Of a DNA stretch of 64,000 nt, positions 54,821-62,408 are shown piece by piece. Numbering within the stretch: position 1 is the first letter of the stretch; each line of letters begins with the position of its first letter. Position numbers and translations under genes: made by a program. The notes beneath the pieces were generated by a model, which searched no databases, was not told the DNA's origin, and was given only the letters and a program-made list of their open reading frames with translations. Origin of the DNA: CAWAYH01 sp963786195. GTDB taxonomy: Bacteria; Acidobacteriota; Vicinamibacteria; Vicinamibacterales; 2-12-FULL-66-21. The stretch is taken from positions 235,324-299,323 of the forward strand of contig CAWAYH010000012.1 in the NCBI GenBank assembly GCA_963786195.1, in the 5' to 3' direction.

Positions 54821-56391
54821 ATGACGGCCAGGCCGTTGCCCGGAGCGCCCGAACCTCGAGCAGCTAAAACGGCAGGCGAAGGACCTGCTCCGCACCGCCC
54901 GCGCGCACGACTCCGCGGCCCTCCAGCGATTCCGGATTCTGCCACCCTTCGCGAACATCTCTGACGCCGCTCTCGCGCGCAGACCACTCGCGCTCCACGA
55001 CGCGCAATCGGTGATCGCCCGCGAGTACGGGTTCGATTCGTGGAAGGCGTTGCACGAGCGCGTCGATGAGTTGACGCTCGAGTTCGCCGCCGCGGTGGAC
55101 CAGTTCATCGAGGCCGCAACCGACGGCCGAAGGGATCGGGCCGAACGGCTGCTCGCGTTGTACCCGGCGATCGGTCGCGCCAACTTCCATACAGCGCTGC
55201 TCCTCGGCGACGCGGCCGAAAGCGAGGCGCGGCTTGCCGAGCGCCCCGAACTGGCGACAGAGCCTGCCGGTCCCCGCGGGTGGGAGCCGCTGCACTACGT
55301 CTGCTACACATCCGTTGGCGCGCGTTCTCGGAGCGCGGGAAGAAGGGCTGGTCGCGATCGCACGCCGGCTCATCTCACACGGAGCCGACCCGAACCTGCG
55401 GTTTCCCTGGCTGCACCATGCCGTGCATCGGCCGGTCCTCTGGGGCGCCGTTTCCGTCGTCCGTTCGCTTCGCCTCGCGGCGGCGCTGCTCGACGCCGGC
55501 GCCGACCCGAGCGATGGCGTGACGCTGCCGCTCGCAGCCGGGGCAGGCGACGTGGCCGCGCTCGACCTCCTCTTCGCTCACGGCGCGGACGTGAACCGAC
55601 CATGGGCCACCGACGGGGCGGCGCCGCTGTACGCGATTCTCCACTGGGCGAAGACGCCCGACGGCGCGCGCTGGCTGTTGGATCATGGCGCCGATCCGGA
55701 TCCGCTGTTCGCCGAAAACGGCGAGACGCCGTTGCACGTAGTGGCGGCGGGCTGGGACGTGTCGCTGGTCGAGGAGCTGGTGAATCGCGGCGCGGACATC
55801 GCGCGCCCTCGTGCCGACGGCCGCACGTCCTACGCAGTGGCCGAGTTGAGTGGAAACCGCGAAGTGGCGGCGTGGCTGCTGGCGCGCGGCGCACCGGGCG
55901 AGTTGTCCGATGTCGATCGACTCGTGTCCGCGTGCAGCCGCGGTGACAAGGCGGCAGCGCTCGCCATGCTCGACGCGCGTCCCGATCTTCGCCGCGGGAT
56001 CGGTCCCGAGCACTACGCGACGTTCTATCGCGCTGCGGAGCGCAACGACACGAAGGCGCTCGAGGCGATGCTCGCATGCGGCTTTGATCCAGACCAGCGC
56101 GACGAATCGATCGGGAAGACGGCGCTGCACGCCGCGGCCATGGCAGGATGGCCCGACGCGGTCCGGGTGCTCCTAGGGCACGGCGCATCGGTGACCGTGC
56201 GCGACCGCGAGTTCAAGGCCCAGCCGCTCATCTGGGCCGCGGAGGGCTCGCGGACGCCGCGCGGGGACAGGGACCACGCGGCGGTGGGACGGCTGTTGCT
56301 CGACGGCGGTTCGCCCGTGGACTGGCAGCAGGGCGAAGAGCCGTCCGAGGGGATCGTCGAGATCGTGAACGCGTGGCGGGGCCTCCAGTAA
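54821..56391 (+). CDS. Ankyrin-repeat protein (two frameshifts)
   Basis: About 520 aa. ATG 54821 follows a strong GGAGG. The N-terminal helical region (PNLEQLKRQAKDLLR-like, ALHDAQSVIAREYGFDSWKALHERV) is reached after a frame change near 54845. Ankyrin repeats start near residue 175 after a second change at about 55310: ARRLISHGADPNL, AAALLDAGADPSDGVTLPLAAGAGDVAALDLLFAHGADVN, ARWLLDHGADPDPLF, GETPLHVVAAGWDVSLVEELVNRGADI and so on, at least eight. There is no signal peptide. In acidobacteria this architecture is common; it is probably a protein-interaction scaffold. Confidence 0.85.
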
Positions 56392-56599
56392 GCAATGGCG
56401 ACAGTACGCGACCGCATCCGCGACGTGGCAGCAGCGAACGAGCGGCAGCGAGTGAGCCACTCGAACGGAGCGGAGGCGTGGATTGAGCGCGCCCACGCGA
56501 GCGGAACGGAGCGAGCAGGCGAAGCGCGAGCGAATGAAGCGAGCTTAAGCGAGGCGCCGGAGGGAACCGCCGCGAAGCGGCGGCGCCGAGCGCCAAAAT

Positions 56600-56712
56600 T
56601 GGTCGGGGCGAGTGGATTCGAACCACCGACCCCCCGGTCCCGAAACGACGGGACGTCCGGCCTTTTCCGAACAATTCTCGCGTTTCTTCGCGCCGGGTAA
56701 CCACTGGGTAAC
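56600..56712 (-). repeat. tRNA-Pro(CGG) 3'-end block, copy 2 (attachment-site-like)
   Basis: On the minus strand it gives the CGCCCCG-ACCA acceptor end (56600-56610), an intact T-arm (GGTTCGAATCC) and a TTTCGGGA anticodon loop. The 5' side of the anticodon stem is altered, and there is no D-arm or 5' acceptor half. GGGTAAC repeats lie at about 56694-56711, the same distance as in copy 3. The stretch 56392-56985 holds no convincing gene. A perfect GC hairpin just before it (about 56566-56583) may be a terminator. Confidence 0.7.
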
Positions 56713-56985
56713 CGTTTTCTCGCTGGTCACATGCCTTGGCGATCCCGCAGCCGATATCTCTGCGGCTCGCCTCGGATCTCGCACGCGCCGACCCATTCCC
56801 CGCTCTCGAATGCGGCGGAGCAGCTCACCGCCACATGATCATGGCCGTACCGATCGCGCAATGCAGCACGGACAGCCTTCGTGATCCGCTTTTCGCTCAG
56901 GTTCGGAAAGTTCTGATTCCGTCCCAGCCTGGTATCGTGGTCGTGAAGCCGTTGCCGACGGTGAGTGTGGGCATCGCCGCATCCA

Positions 56986-57657
56986 TCAATTCAAATGCTC
57001 GTCGTCCGGGTCGTTGAACACGTCCCGCGGAAGCGGCACGGCAGCATCCGGGTTGTACAGAATCCTGACCTTCATCTTACGCTCGATGGAAAAGTCGTCA
57101 ACCTCTTCGAATGTGTCGAATCGCACTCCCGCAATGAGCGCCGCCACAGCGCTGACATGCTGGTTCTTGCCGCCGGCCAAGGGGCTGCCGTCATCCGAGC
57201 GTACCCAAGCTTCTCCGAGATTCTCGCCGGTTGTCGGATTGATCCTGATCTGCACTTGGAGTTCGCCGAACAATCCCCCAAGCGTGTGATGGTCAAGACT
57301 GATTCCCTTCTGGCGATAGTTGTCCAGCACGATGATCATAGGGTGGCCGGAATCGGCGTACGGGAGCAGCTGTTCGGCCGCATCCCGGACGAGTCGATTG
57401 GCGCGTTTCTGCAGCGACATGATGCCAACGCTGAAGGTGCGGACGCTCGGATCAATCCTGTCCAGCAGCGTGTCCTGCTCGAATGACTTCAGCTCGAGGA
57501 CGAATCGGACCGGCACCGGCGTCTCGACCAGGAAGTCGGGATTCGTGCCCCGGAGCGTGAGGATCTGACCGATGTCGGCCTCGCGCCAGTACCGAAATCC
57601 GCGCTGATTTAGCAGCCAGGTGCAGCGCCGATTAGAGATTTCGTCAGTAGACACCAA
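56986..57657 (-). CDS. Protein with PD-(D/E)XK-nuclease-like motif
   Basis: This is 223 aa with an ATG start. The N-terminal third reads RGFRYWREADIGQILTLRGTNPDFLVETPVPVRFVLELKSFEQDT. An Asp followed about 14 residues later by E-L-K is the spacing of PD-(D/E)XK restriction-type nucleases. The rest is mixed alpha/beta (RLVRDAAEQLLPYADSGHPMIIVLDNYRQKG) and family-specific. No partner methyltransferase is present; next to it (divergent) is a HigBA toxin-antitoxin pair. Possibly a defence or DNA-repair nuclease; assignment by motif only. Confidence 0.5.
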   Translation of the reverse strand: MVSTDEISNRRCTWLLNQRGFRYWREADIGQILTLRGTNPDFLVETPVPVRFVLELKSFEQDTLLDRIDPSVRTFSVGIMSLQKRANRLVRDAAEQLLPYADSGHPMIIVLDNYRQKGISLDHHTLGGLFGELQVQIRINPTTGENLGEAWVRSDDGSPLAGGKNQHVSAVAALIAGVRFDTFEEVDDFSIERKMKVRILYNPDAAVPLPRDVFNDPDDEHLN

Positions 57658-57682
57658 CCGTCCGGTCCGGCTCAGGCCACGC

Positions 57683-57711
57683 TTGCTGATATGCTAAATC
57701 TAGCATATCCT
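57683..57711 (+). promoter_or_regulatory. HigBA promoter with palindromic operator
   Basis: TTGCTG (57683-57688), 17-bp spacer, TATCCT (57706-57711). A perfect 9-bp inverted repeat, GATATGCTA (57688-57696) and TAGCATATC (57701-57709), fills the spacer. The toxin ATG at 57719 is 7 bases after the -10 box, so the transcript is probably leaderless. The minus-strand gene at 57657 starts only 26 bases away and may share the site. Confidence 0.65.
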
Positions 57712-57718
57712 TGTCCAC

Positions 57719-58081
57719 ATGGGACACCCGTCGCCAAAGCCCGTGATTTGGCTTGGCGACACGCTGGCGACGCTCCGGACATGTCCACAGGACGTTCAGG
57801 ACGAAGTCGGTTACGCGCTCTATTTGGCGCAGATCGGCGAAAAATACGCGGGTGCGAAGCCTCTCAAGGGACTTGGCTCCGGCGTGTTGGAAGTCGTCGC
57901 CGATCATCGGGGCGACACGTATCGAGCGGTATATACCGTGCGGTTCGCCGAACGCGTGTACGTTCTTCACGTCTTCCAGAAGAAGTCGAAGAAAGGCATC
58001 GCGACGCCGCAATCAGAAATCGACTTGGTGCAACAGCGGCTCAAGCGAGCTGCGGAGTTGCACCAGAAGCGGGAGCACTGA
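57719..58081 (+). CDS. higB: HigB-type (RelE superfamily, Gp49-like) toxin
   Basis: This is 120 aa, ATG 57719. KPVIWLGDTLATLRTCPQDVQDEVGYALYLAQIGEKYAGAKPLKGLGSGVLEVVADHRGDTYRAVYTVRFAERVYVLHVFQKKSKKGIATPQSEIDLVQQRL matches the phage-derived Gp49-like HigB family, with the Arg and the FQKKSKKG basic patch expected for ribosome-dependent mRNA cleavage. Toxin precedes antitoxin by 2 bases, the usual hig order. Confidence 0.87.
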   Translation: MGHPSPKPVIWLGDTLATLRTCPQDVQDEVGYALYLAQIGEKYAGAKPLKGLGSGVLEVVADHRGDTYRAVYTVRFAERVYVLHVFQKKSKKGIATPQSEIDLVQQRLKRAAELHQKREH

Positions 58082-58083
58082 CA

Positions 58084-58407
58084 ATGGCCACGAAGAAGGA
58101 CCACGTCGTCGGAAGCGGCAACGTCTTCGCGGATCTCGGATATGCACGGCCCGAGGAAGCGGCGGCCAAGGCGGAATTGGCACACAAAATCACGAAGATC
58201 ATCGAACGACGAAAACTCACGCAGGCTGAGGCCGCCAGCGTTCTGGAAATCGATCAGCCCAAGGTTTCGGCTCTTAGGCGCGGCAAGCTAACGGGCTTCT
58301 CGCTGGATCGTCTCGTAAGATTTCTGGTTTTGCTCGGAAGCGATGTCGAGATCGTCGTGAAGGATCAGCCGCGCAGTCGGCGACGCGCGAAGTTGCTTGT
58401 CGCGTAA
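58084..58407 (+). CDS. higA: HigA-type XRE antitoxin
   Basis: This is 107 aa, ATG 58084, two bases after higB. The helix-turn-helix is KITKIIERRKLTQAEAASVLEIDQPKVSALRRGKLTGFSLDRLVRFLVLLG (residues 33-83), followed by a short strand (VEIVVKD). It should neutralise HigB and repress the operon through the palindrome at 57688-57709. Confidence 0.87.
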   Translation: MATKKDHVVGSGNVFADLGYARPEEAAAKAELAHKITKIIERRKLTQAEAASVLEIDQPKVSALRRGKLTGFSLDRLVRFLVLLGSDVEIVVKDQPRSRRRAKLLVA

Positions 58408-58536
58408 CTGATGGCGGATACCGGCGGCATGCGCGCCGCAGTGACGGCAGTGCATTGAGGTTGCGTGGGTCAATCTGACCTGCCCCCTCTGATCCGCTAC
58501 GGCCTAGAATGAGAGTCCTCCGTTCAGAGGGGACCG

Positions 58537-58803
58537 ATGAAGCGGAGCAAATTCAGCGACGAACAGATCCTGGCGATCGTGAAGGAAGGCGAAGCCGGCC
58601 GGAAGGTCACCGACCTGTGTCGGACGCATGGCATCACCGAGCAGACGTATTACCGGTGGAAATCAAAGTACGGCGGCCTCGAGCTCAGCGAGATGCAGCG
58701 GCTGAAACAACTCGAGGACGAGAATCGACGCCTGAAACAGATCGTCGCTGAGCCGACGCTGGACATTCAGGCGTTGAAAGCGGTGGTGGCAAAAAAGTGG
58801 TAG
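58537..58803 (+). CDS. IS3-family transposase OrfA
   Basis: This is 88 aa, ATG 58537. SKFSDEQILAIVKEGEAGRKVTDLCRTHGITEQTYYRWKSKYGG is the transposase-8 helix-turn-helix, then a leucine zipper (LSEMQRLKQLEDENRRLKQIV). Near the end lies AAAAAAG (58791-58797), the slippery heptamer that IS3 elements use for -1 frameshifting into orfB. The last residues (VVAKKW) precede TAG. Confidence 0.85.
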   Translation: MKRSKFSDEQILAIVKEGEAGRKVTDLCRTHGITEQTYYRWKSKYGGLELSEMQRLKQLEDENRRLKQIVAEPTLDIQALKAVVAKKW

Positions 58804-59185
58804 GCCCCAGCGCGAAGCGCGTGGCGGTGGGGTGGCTCGTGGACGCGCAGGCCCTGCAGTGTACGCCGCGCCTGTCGGGTCGTCGGTCTCAGCACGGCGA
58901 CCTGGCGCTATCAACCACACGGCCGTGTGGACAACGGCGAGCTGCTGGCGCGGCTCCAAGCGCACGCCGCCGTGCGGGCCCGTTACGGCTATCGTCGGTT
59001 GCACACGCTGATCGCCCGTGAAGGGGTGGTCGCGAATCACAAGCGGGTCCATCGGGTGTATCGCGAGGCCGGGCTGCAGGTCCGCCGGCGTCGACGGAAA
59101 CGGATCACGCGAGGGGAGCGCGTGCCGCTGCCCCCAGCGAGCGCCCGCGGCGAACGCTGGTCGATGGACTTCACGGCTCTAGTGG
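58795..59185 (+). pseudogene. IS3-family transposase OrfB, truncated
   Basis: This is the -1 frame after the slippery A6G. VVGPSAKRVAVGWLVDAQALQCT breaks frame at about 58860, then GELLARLQAHAAVRARYGYRRLHTLIAREG, VNHKRVHRVYREAGLQVRRR-type text and RGERWSMDFTA, which carries the first Asp of the DDE triad. The rest of the integrase core is missing; the frame continues into unrelated sequence. Confidence 0.8.
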
Positions 59186-59338
59186 CTTATCGAGGGCGCG
59201 GGTTGAAAATGCCCTCGGGTCGATCTTCGACAGGGTATCGATCACGCGTGTGAGTTCAGGCAGCACTGCCACCGCACGTTTGCGCATGTCGGCGCGAATG
59301 ATGCGTTCAGCCTTGGTCGGGAGGATGCGGTTCGCCAT
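59171..59338 (-). pseudogene. Short gene cut by the IS3 remnant
   Basis: ATG at 59338 gives MANRILPTKAERIIRADMRK, then VAVLPELTRVIDTLSKIDPRAFSTRALDKP, and stops at 59171-59173 just inside the IS-derived DNA. The basic helical start looks like a genuine small protein whose 3' end was replaced. No family is recognised. Confidence 0.4.
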
Positions 59339-59396
59339 CCCGCGATATTACACGACAAGCTGATCGAAGCCTTCGTCCTCGCATCTTTGCGACCTA

Positions 59397-60050
59397 TCAC
59401 CCGTCCGACGGCGGAACCCGCAAGTAGTCCGCAAACGGCTCGGTGATGAGGTAGTAATTGATGTTCGTCCCGCGCGTCACGTCCCGAACAAGCCCGAGGC
59501 TCTCAAGGATTCTGACCTTGTTATCCAACTCAGGATGGTCCTCGTAGAAGTAACGAAGGGCGTCGGTCGAAACCACCCACCCTTTCGACATGCACCCGAA
59601 ACGACGCGCCAGTGGGTTCCTCACCAGGTCGGCGCGCATTTCGCGAACAAGGTCCGGCATATCGCGCTCAATCCGCGCAAACCGTTGATCGACTGCAATC
59701 GTGATACCGCGTTCCAGCTCGTTCTTCGCCGTCATTTCGGCGAGCGTTCTCCAAGTCTTGACGATTTCCGTTGGATAGGCTGCCGCATCGTTGTCGATGA
59801 GTTTCGCGCAGTTTTGGCACAGCCAGATCCCATTTTCAATCGCGACCCGTGCTTCAGGGGTCATCTGCGGGTCGAAACGTGCCCCACCTGGCGAGGCGGC
59901 AGCGATATGAGCGGCGACTCCAATGTTTACGACGCCCCGCGGGTCATCCTGCGGTCCGCTTGTTGGCTTTCGACATCCCGGATTCGAGCACCGGGAATTG
60001 ACCCGTCGTGCAAGACGTTCTTTGGTACTCTGTGAGAAGTCGTCGCGCAT
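59397..60050 (-). CDS. HNH-domain protein with C-terminal winged-helix-like part
   Basis: This is 217 aa. Residues 10-110 form an HNH/zinc-ribbon nuclease-like domain: RRVNSRCSNPGCRKPTSG, VNIGVAAHIAAASPGGARFD, and NGIWLCQNCAKLIDNDAAAYP. Two Cys pairs hold zinc and the AHI His is the candidate catalytic base. This HNH subtype (with the NGIWLC and LID motifs) is common in anti-phage effectors such as the HNH-SAVED proteins of CBASS. Here the C-terminal 90 residues look like a winged helix (NKVRILESLGLVRDVTRGTNINYYLITEPF). It follows the PIN-like gene within a few bases, so the two are one unit. Confidence 0.7.
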   Translation of the reverse strand: MRDDFSQSTKERLARRVNSRCSNPGCRKPTSGPQDDPRGVVNIGVAAHIAAASPGGARFDPQMTPEARVAIENGIWLCQNCAKLIDNDAAAYPTEIVKTWRTLAEMTAKNELERGITIAVDQRFARIERDMPDLVREMRADLVRNPLARRFGCMSKGWVVSTDALRYFYEDHPELDNKVRILESLGLVRDVTRGTNINYYLITEPFADYLRVPPSDG

Positions 60051-60052
60051 CT

Positions 60053-60916
60053 CTATCGTCGGGATTGAGCGATAGCTCGTTCAAGGTCATGAACGAGCCG
60101 ACGGAGCTCCGGGCGGTAGTAGATTCTGGCGAGCGTCCGGATCCATGGAACATACCCGAGGCGGCGTTTCCACTGACGATCGACGGTTGCAAATGCCGCG
60201 TAGCTGAAGCCAACCACGACGTGGCAAAAGTCCATTGCATCATGCTCTTTGAGATGGTCCCCGCGATTATTCGCGAGCCCTCGCATGAGGTGCGTCAGGA
60301 CAAACGTTGCTGGCTGAGTCTGGTCGAAGCGAATCGCCGGATACTGCCTCTCAAGTGCAGCTTTGTTAGCTTTGCACGCTTCCCTTAACCTTGTGAGTTC
60401 CTCGATCAGCGCCCGGTCGACCCCTCTGAGCCCCGTACGGACCTCCTCACGCTGCTCTTGCGCCCAGTCTGCAAGTGCGCTGAGGCGGAAGAACGTATCC
60501 GCATCCAAGTCGAGGACTCGCCTCGCATCTTGGGACAGGTCGTGCGCGCGCTGCCTGAAGAACGCCTCAAGAAAGTCTTCAGACAAGCAGGCAGGGTTCC
60601 GCCCTGGCTGCCGTTCTCGATCGCCAATGAGCCACGGATTCATTTCGAGCGGGATCCAATATCGTCCGAGACTGTCGAGGAATTCCCGAATTGCGTTGAG
60701 CGATCCTCCCAGCGGACCTGACAACTCGAGTGCGTTTGCAAATGAAAACAGCAGCGTACTTCGGCCGCTCCGAATCGCCGCGACGAAACGTTTCCGCCGA
60801 GCCTCGGCGCCTTTCGCGAGTTCCGTCAACGAGTCCGTGTCGAGATATACGGGGTAGCCCGACACCCGAGCCGTGAATTGCGGACGACCGTCGGGCGCTG
60901 CTCCGACACTAAGCAT
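60053..60916 (-). CDS. PIN-like nuclease-fold protein
   Basis: This is 287 aa. Acidic residues typical of PIN domains are spread as expected: YPVYLDTDSLTELAKG (Asp after strand 1), LLFSFANALELSGPLGG (Glu on the next helix), and near the C-terminus EHDAMDFCHVVVGFSYAAFATVDRQWKRRL (Asp, then Asp after a strand). The long middle helix pack (residues 95-200) is unusual for VapC-size PIN proteins. It ends 3 bases before the HNH gene begins. There is no small antitoxin upstream, so it is not a standard VapBC pair. Confidence 0.55.
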   Translation of the reverse strand: MLSVGAAPDGRPQFTARVSGYPVYLDTDSLTELAKGAEARRKRFVAAIRSGRSTLLFSFANALELSGPLGGSLNAIREFLDSLGRYWIPLEMNPWLIGDRERQPGRNPACLSEDFLEAFFRQRAHDLSQDARRVLDLDADTFFRLSALADWAQEQREEVRTGLRGVDRALIEELTRLREACKANKAALERQYPAIRFDQTQPATFVLTHLMRGLANNRGDHLKEHDAMDFCHVVVGFSYAAFATVDRQWKRRLGYVPWIRTLARIYYRPELRRLVHDLERAIAQSRR

Positions 60917-60973
60917 CGGATAGATCGAGTCTCACTGGCGTCGCAATCTCGTTGCAAACAGAAACAGGTTTCA

Positions 60974-61345
60974 TCACGTCACGCGTGCCCGCTGCTCCAG
61001 ATTCTTCGCCTCTGCTTCCAGTTCTGCCCTGTGGTTCCAATCGTTGAACTCACTGCTCATGTAATTCGCTTTGTCTCGTAGTTCAGCGATGTACTGCGCC
61101 ATTGACAACCGGCGGCGCCGGATTTGTTCCCTGCGGATATCGCTCTCGATCGCCTCCACGGAGTGACCGAGAGCCGGACGAAGCCTGCGCCGTTTCTCTA
61201 TTTCCTCGGCTGACAAAGCGGGGGCAGGCTTCGCGTGGAGGTGCAACTGGTGCAGCACTTGCGTGAGGCGCTCGTGAACTTTACGTAGTTCCAGGACGAT
61301 CAGGATGAAGCCGATTACGACAACAGCGAGGAGTGCTGTCATCAC
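60974..61345 (-). CDS. Small membrane-anchored coiled-coil protein
   Basis: This is 123 aa from GTG 61345 (or the next codon, ATG). GGAG lies nine bases before the GTG. One N-terminal span (MTALLAVVVIGFILIVLELRKV) is followed by a mostly helical, highly charged cytoplasmic part (SAEEIEKRRRLRP, EAIESDIRREQIRRRRLSMAQYIAELRDK, ELEAEAKNLEQRARV). It resembles no family I know. It precedes the PIN/HNH pair on the same strand by 58 bases and could belong to that cassette. Confidence 0.55.
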   Translation of the reverse strand: MMTALLAVVVIGFILIVLELRKVHERLTQVLHQLHLHAKPAPALSAEEIEKRRRLRPALGHSVEAIESDIRREQIRRRRLSMAQYIAELRDKANYMSSEFNDWNHRAELEAEAKNLEQRARVT

Positions 61346-61524
61346 GTCGTTAATCTCCTATCTTGTTTCCCTCTGATGTTCTCTGGTGTGGGAATCCGGC
61401 AGGACAAGGACACTCGAATTGTGCCCTTGCTGGGCGTCCAGCGTCCAGCCCCCAAGCCGCCCCAATTACCCCCCGTGGGGCTGCGGGGCTCGCTGAGTCC
61501 TCCATTGCCACCCAGAAACAAAAA

Positions 61525-61546
61525 GGGCACCCGACAGCGGGTGCCC
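61525..61546 (-). terminator. Intrinsic terminator downstream of tRNA-Pro block copy 3
   Basis: On the minus strand: a perfect 9-bp stem GGGCACCCG/CGGGTGCCC with a four-base loop, followed by TTTTT (61524-61520). It lies 42 bases after the CCA end of the tRNA fragment, where a tRNA gene's own terminator would be. This suggests this copy keeps the native 3' flank. Confidence 0.85.
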
Positions 61547-61587
61547 CTGGAAAGTTGCAAGTTTGTTGCAAGCGACTGAGTGAAAAG

Positions 61588-61703
61588 TGGTCGGGGCGAG
61601 TGGATTCGAACCACCCGACCCCTCGGTCCCGAACCGAGCGTTGACGCGACGATTTCCGAATGTTCTTGTCGTTCTTTGGACTCGGGTAGCAACTGGGTAG
61701 CGA
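61588..61703 (-). repeat. tRNA-Pro(CGG) 3'-end block, copy 3 (attachment-site-like)
   Basis: This is the best-preserved copy. On the minus strand: anticodon arm CTCGG-TTCGGGA-CCGAG (61638-61622; loop gives anticodon CGG), variable region, T-arm, CGCCCCG acceptor strand, A and CCA (61590-61588). There is no D-arm or 5' half. On the far side, GGGTAGC and GGGTAGC direct repeats at about 61685-61703 look like integrase arm sites. 61346-61883 holds no protein gene. Confidence 0.78.
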
Positions 61704-61883
61704 TTGTGGAGCATGCCAGCGACCCGCATTCGCCGAACACGACCGCCAATGTTCGTCGCGCCCCGTTCGGTCGACGAGAATGTTCGCGCCGGTTTGTCCG
61801 CATGTGACCCGCTCGCCCGCCCGGCTTCCCATCCGCTCGCAGCAAGCCTTGTGGAGCAACGTTTGCGGTGCTACTGTGATCGC

Positions 61884-62108
61884 ATGACGCTGAAGGCTCG
61901 AGTGAAGGCCGGGCGACTCGTCGTCGACGAGCCAACCGATCTACCAGAAGGAACCGAAGTCGAACTCTTGCCGCTCGATCCCGGGGACTGGCTCGATGAG
62001 GAAGATCGAGCCGCGCTCCATCAGGCCCTGAAGGATTCGGATGAAGACATCAAGGCCGGTCGTCTCGTCGACGCGGACGTGATCCTTCGCGAACTTCGGT
62101 CGCGTTGA
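61884..62108 (+). CDS. Antitoxin of a RelE/ParE-type module, copy 2
   Basis: This is 74 aa, ATG 61884. It is nearly identical to the protein at 50099 (differences such as VKAGRL for VKGGRL, TEVELL for TVVELL, EEDR for DDDR). AbrB-like N-terminal strands precede an acidic helical tail. TGA overlaps the toxin's TTG start by 4 bases. It sits about 180 bases beyond tRNA-Pro block copy 3, mirroring copy 1. Confidence 0.85.
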   Translation: MTLKARVKAGRLVVDEPTDLPEGTEVELLPLDPGDWLDEEDRAALHQALKDSDEDIKAGRLVDADVILRELRSR

Positions 62109-62404
62109 AGAATCGCCGCGTTCGCTTCACGGCCACGGCGCAAGAACATGTTCGGCGAGAGAAGGCTTGGTGGTTGGCCAATCGCGACCACCCCGACGTG
62201 TTCACCGAGGAACTCGAACAAGCGCTCCAGATCATCGCGGCGCTTCCAGGTGCCGGAACCCTGTACGCTCAGTCTCCCGTTCCCGGCGTTCGCCGCGTTT
62301 ACCTCAGGAGAGTCGCGGTCCATCTCTATTACACGTTCGATGACGCCCGCGTGATCGTGCGCGCCCTCTGGGGTGCGCGTCGCGAACGCGGTCCGCAGAT
62401 CTAG
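62105..62404 (+). CDS. RelE/ParE-family toxin, intact
   Basis: This is 99 aa, TTG 62105. RFTATAQEHVRREKAWWLANRDHPDVFTEELEQALQIIAALPGAGTLYAQSPVPGVRRVYLRRVAVHLYYTFDDARVIVRALWGARRERGP has the two helices and the final strands with basic residues of the ParE/RelE fold; VHLYYTFDD and VRALWGARR are typical. It targets gyrase or mRNA depending on subtype. Together with the antitoxin it forms a complete addiction module; copy 1 lost this gene. Confidence 0.87.
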   Translation: MKNRRVRFTATAQEHVRREKAWWLANRDHPDVFTEELEQALQIIAALPGAGTLYAQSPVPGVRRVYLRRVAVHLYYTFDDARVIVRALWGARRERGPQI

Positions 62405-62408
62405 CAGA

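Larger units (their letters stand above)
58469..59185 (+). mobile_element. Truncated IS3-family insertion sequence
   Basis: The left end TGACCTGCCCCC begins at about 58477, followed by orfA and the first 40 percent of orfB. Sequence similarity to a transposase stops at about 59180, directly after ERWSMDFTA. No right terminal repeat is seen before the neighbouring gene, so the element is dead. Confidence 0.7.

Noticed and set aside
56392..56985. Protein-coding gene in the gap after the ankyrin gene
   Set aside because: Open frames there are compositionally poor and overlap the tRNA-Pro block and a GC hairpin.
59397..60916. Standard CBASS or VapBC system
   Set aside because: No cyclase, SAVED domain or small antitoxin is present; only the HNH and PIN-like folds are shared with those systems.
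61588..61660. Complete tRNA-Pro gene (also at 56600 and 49796)
   Set aside because: Only the anticodon arm to CCA is present. No D-arm or 5' acceptor strand is found on the minus strand in any copy.
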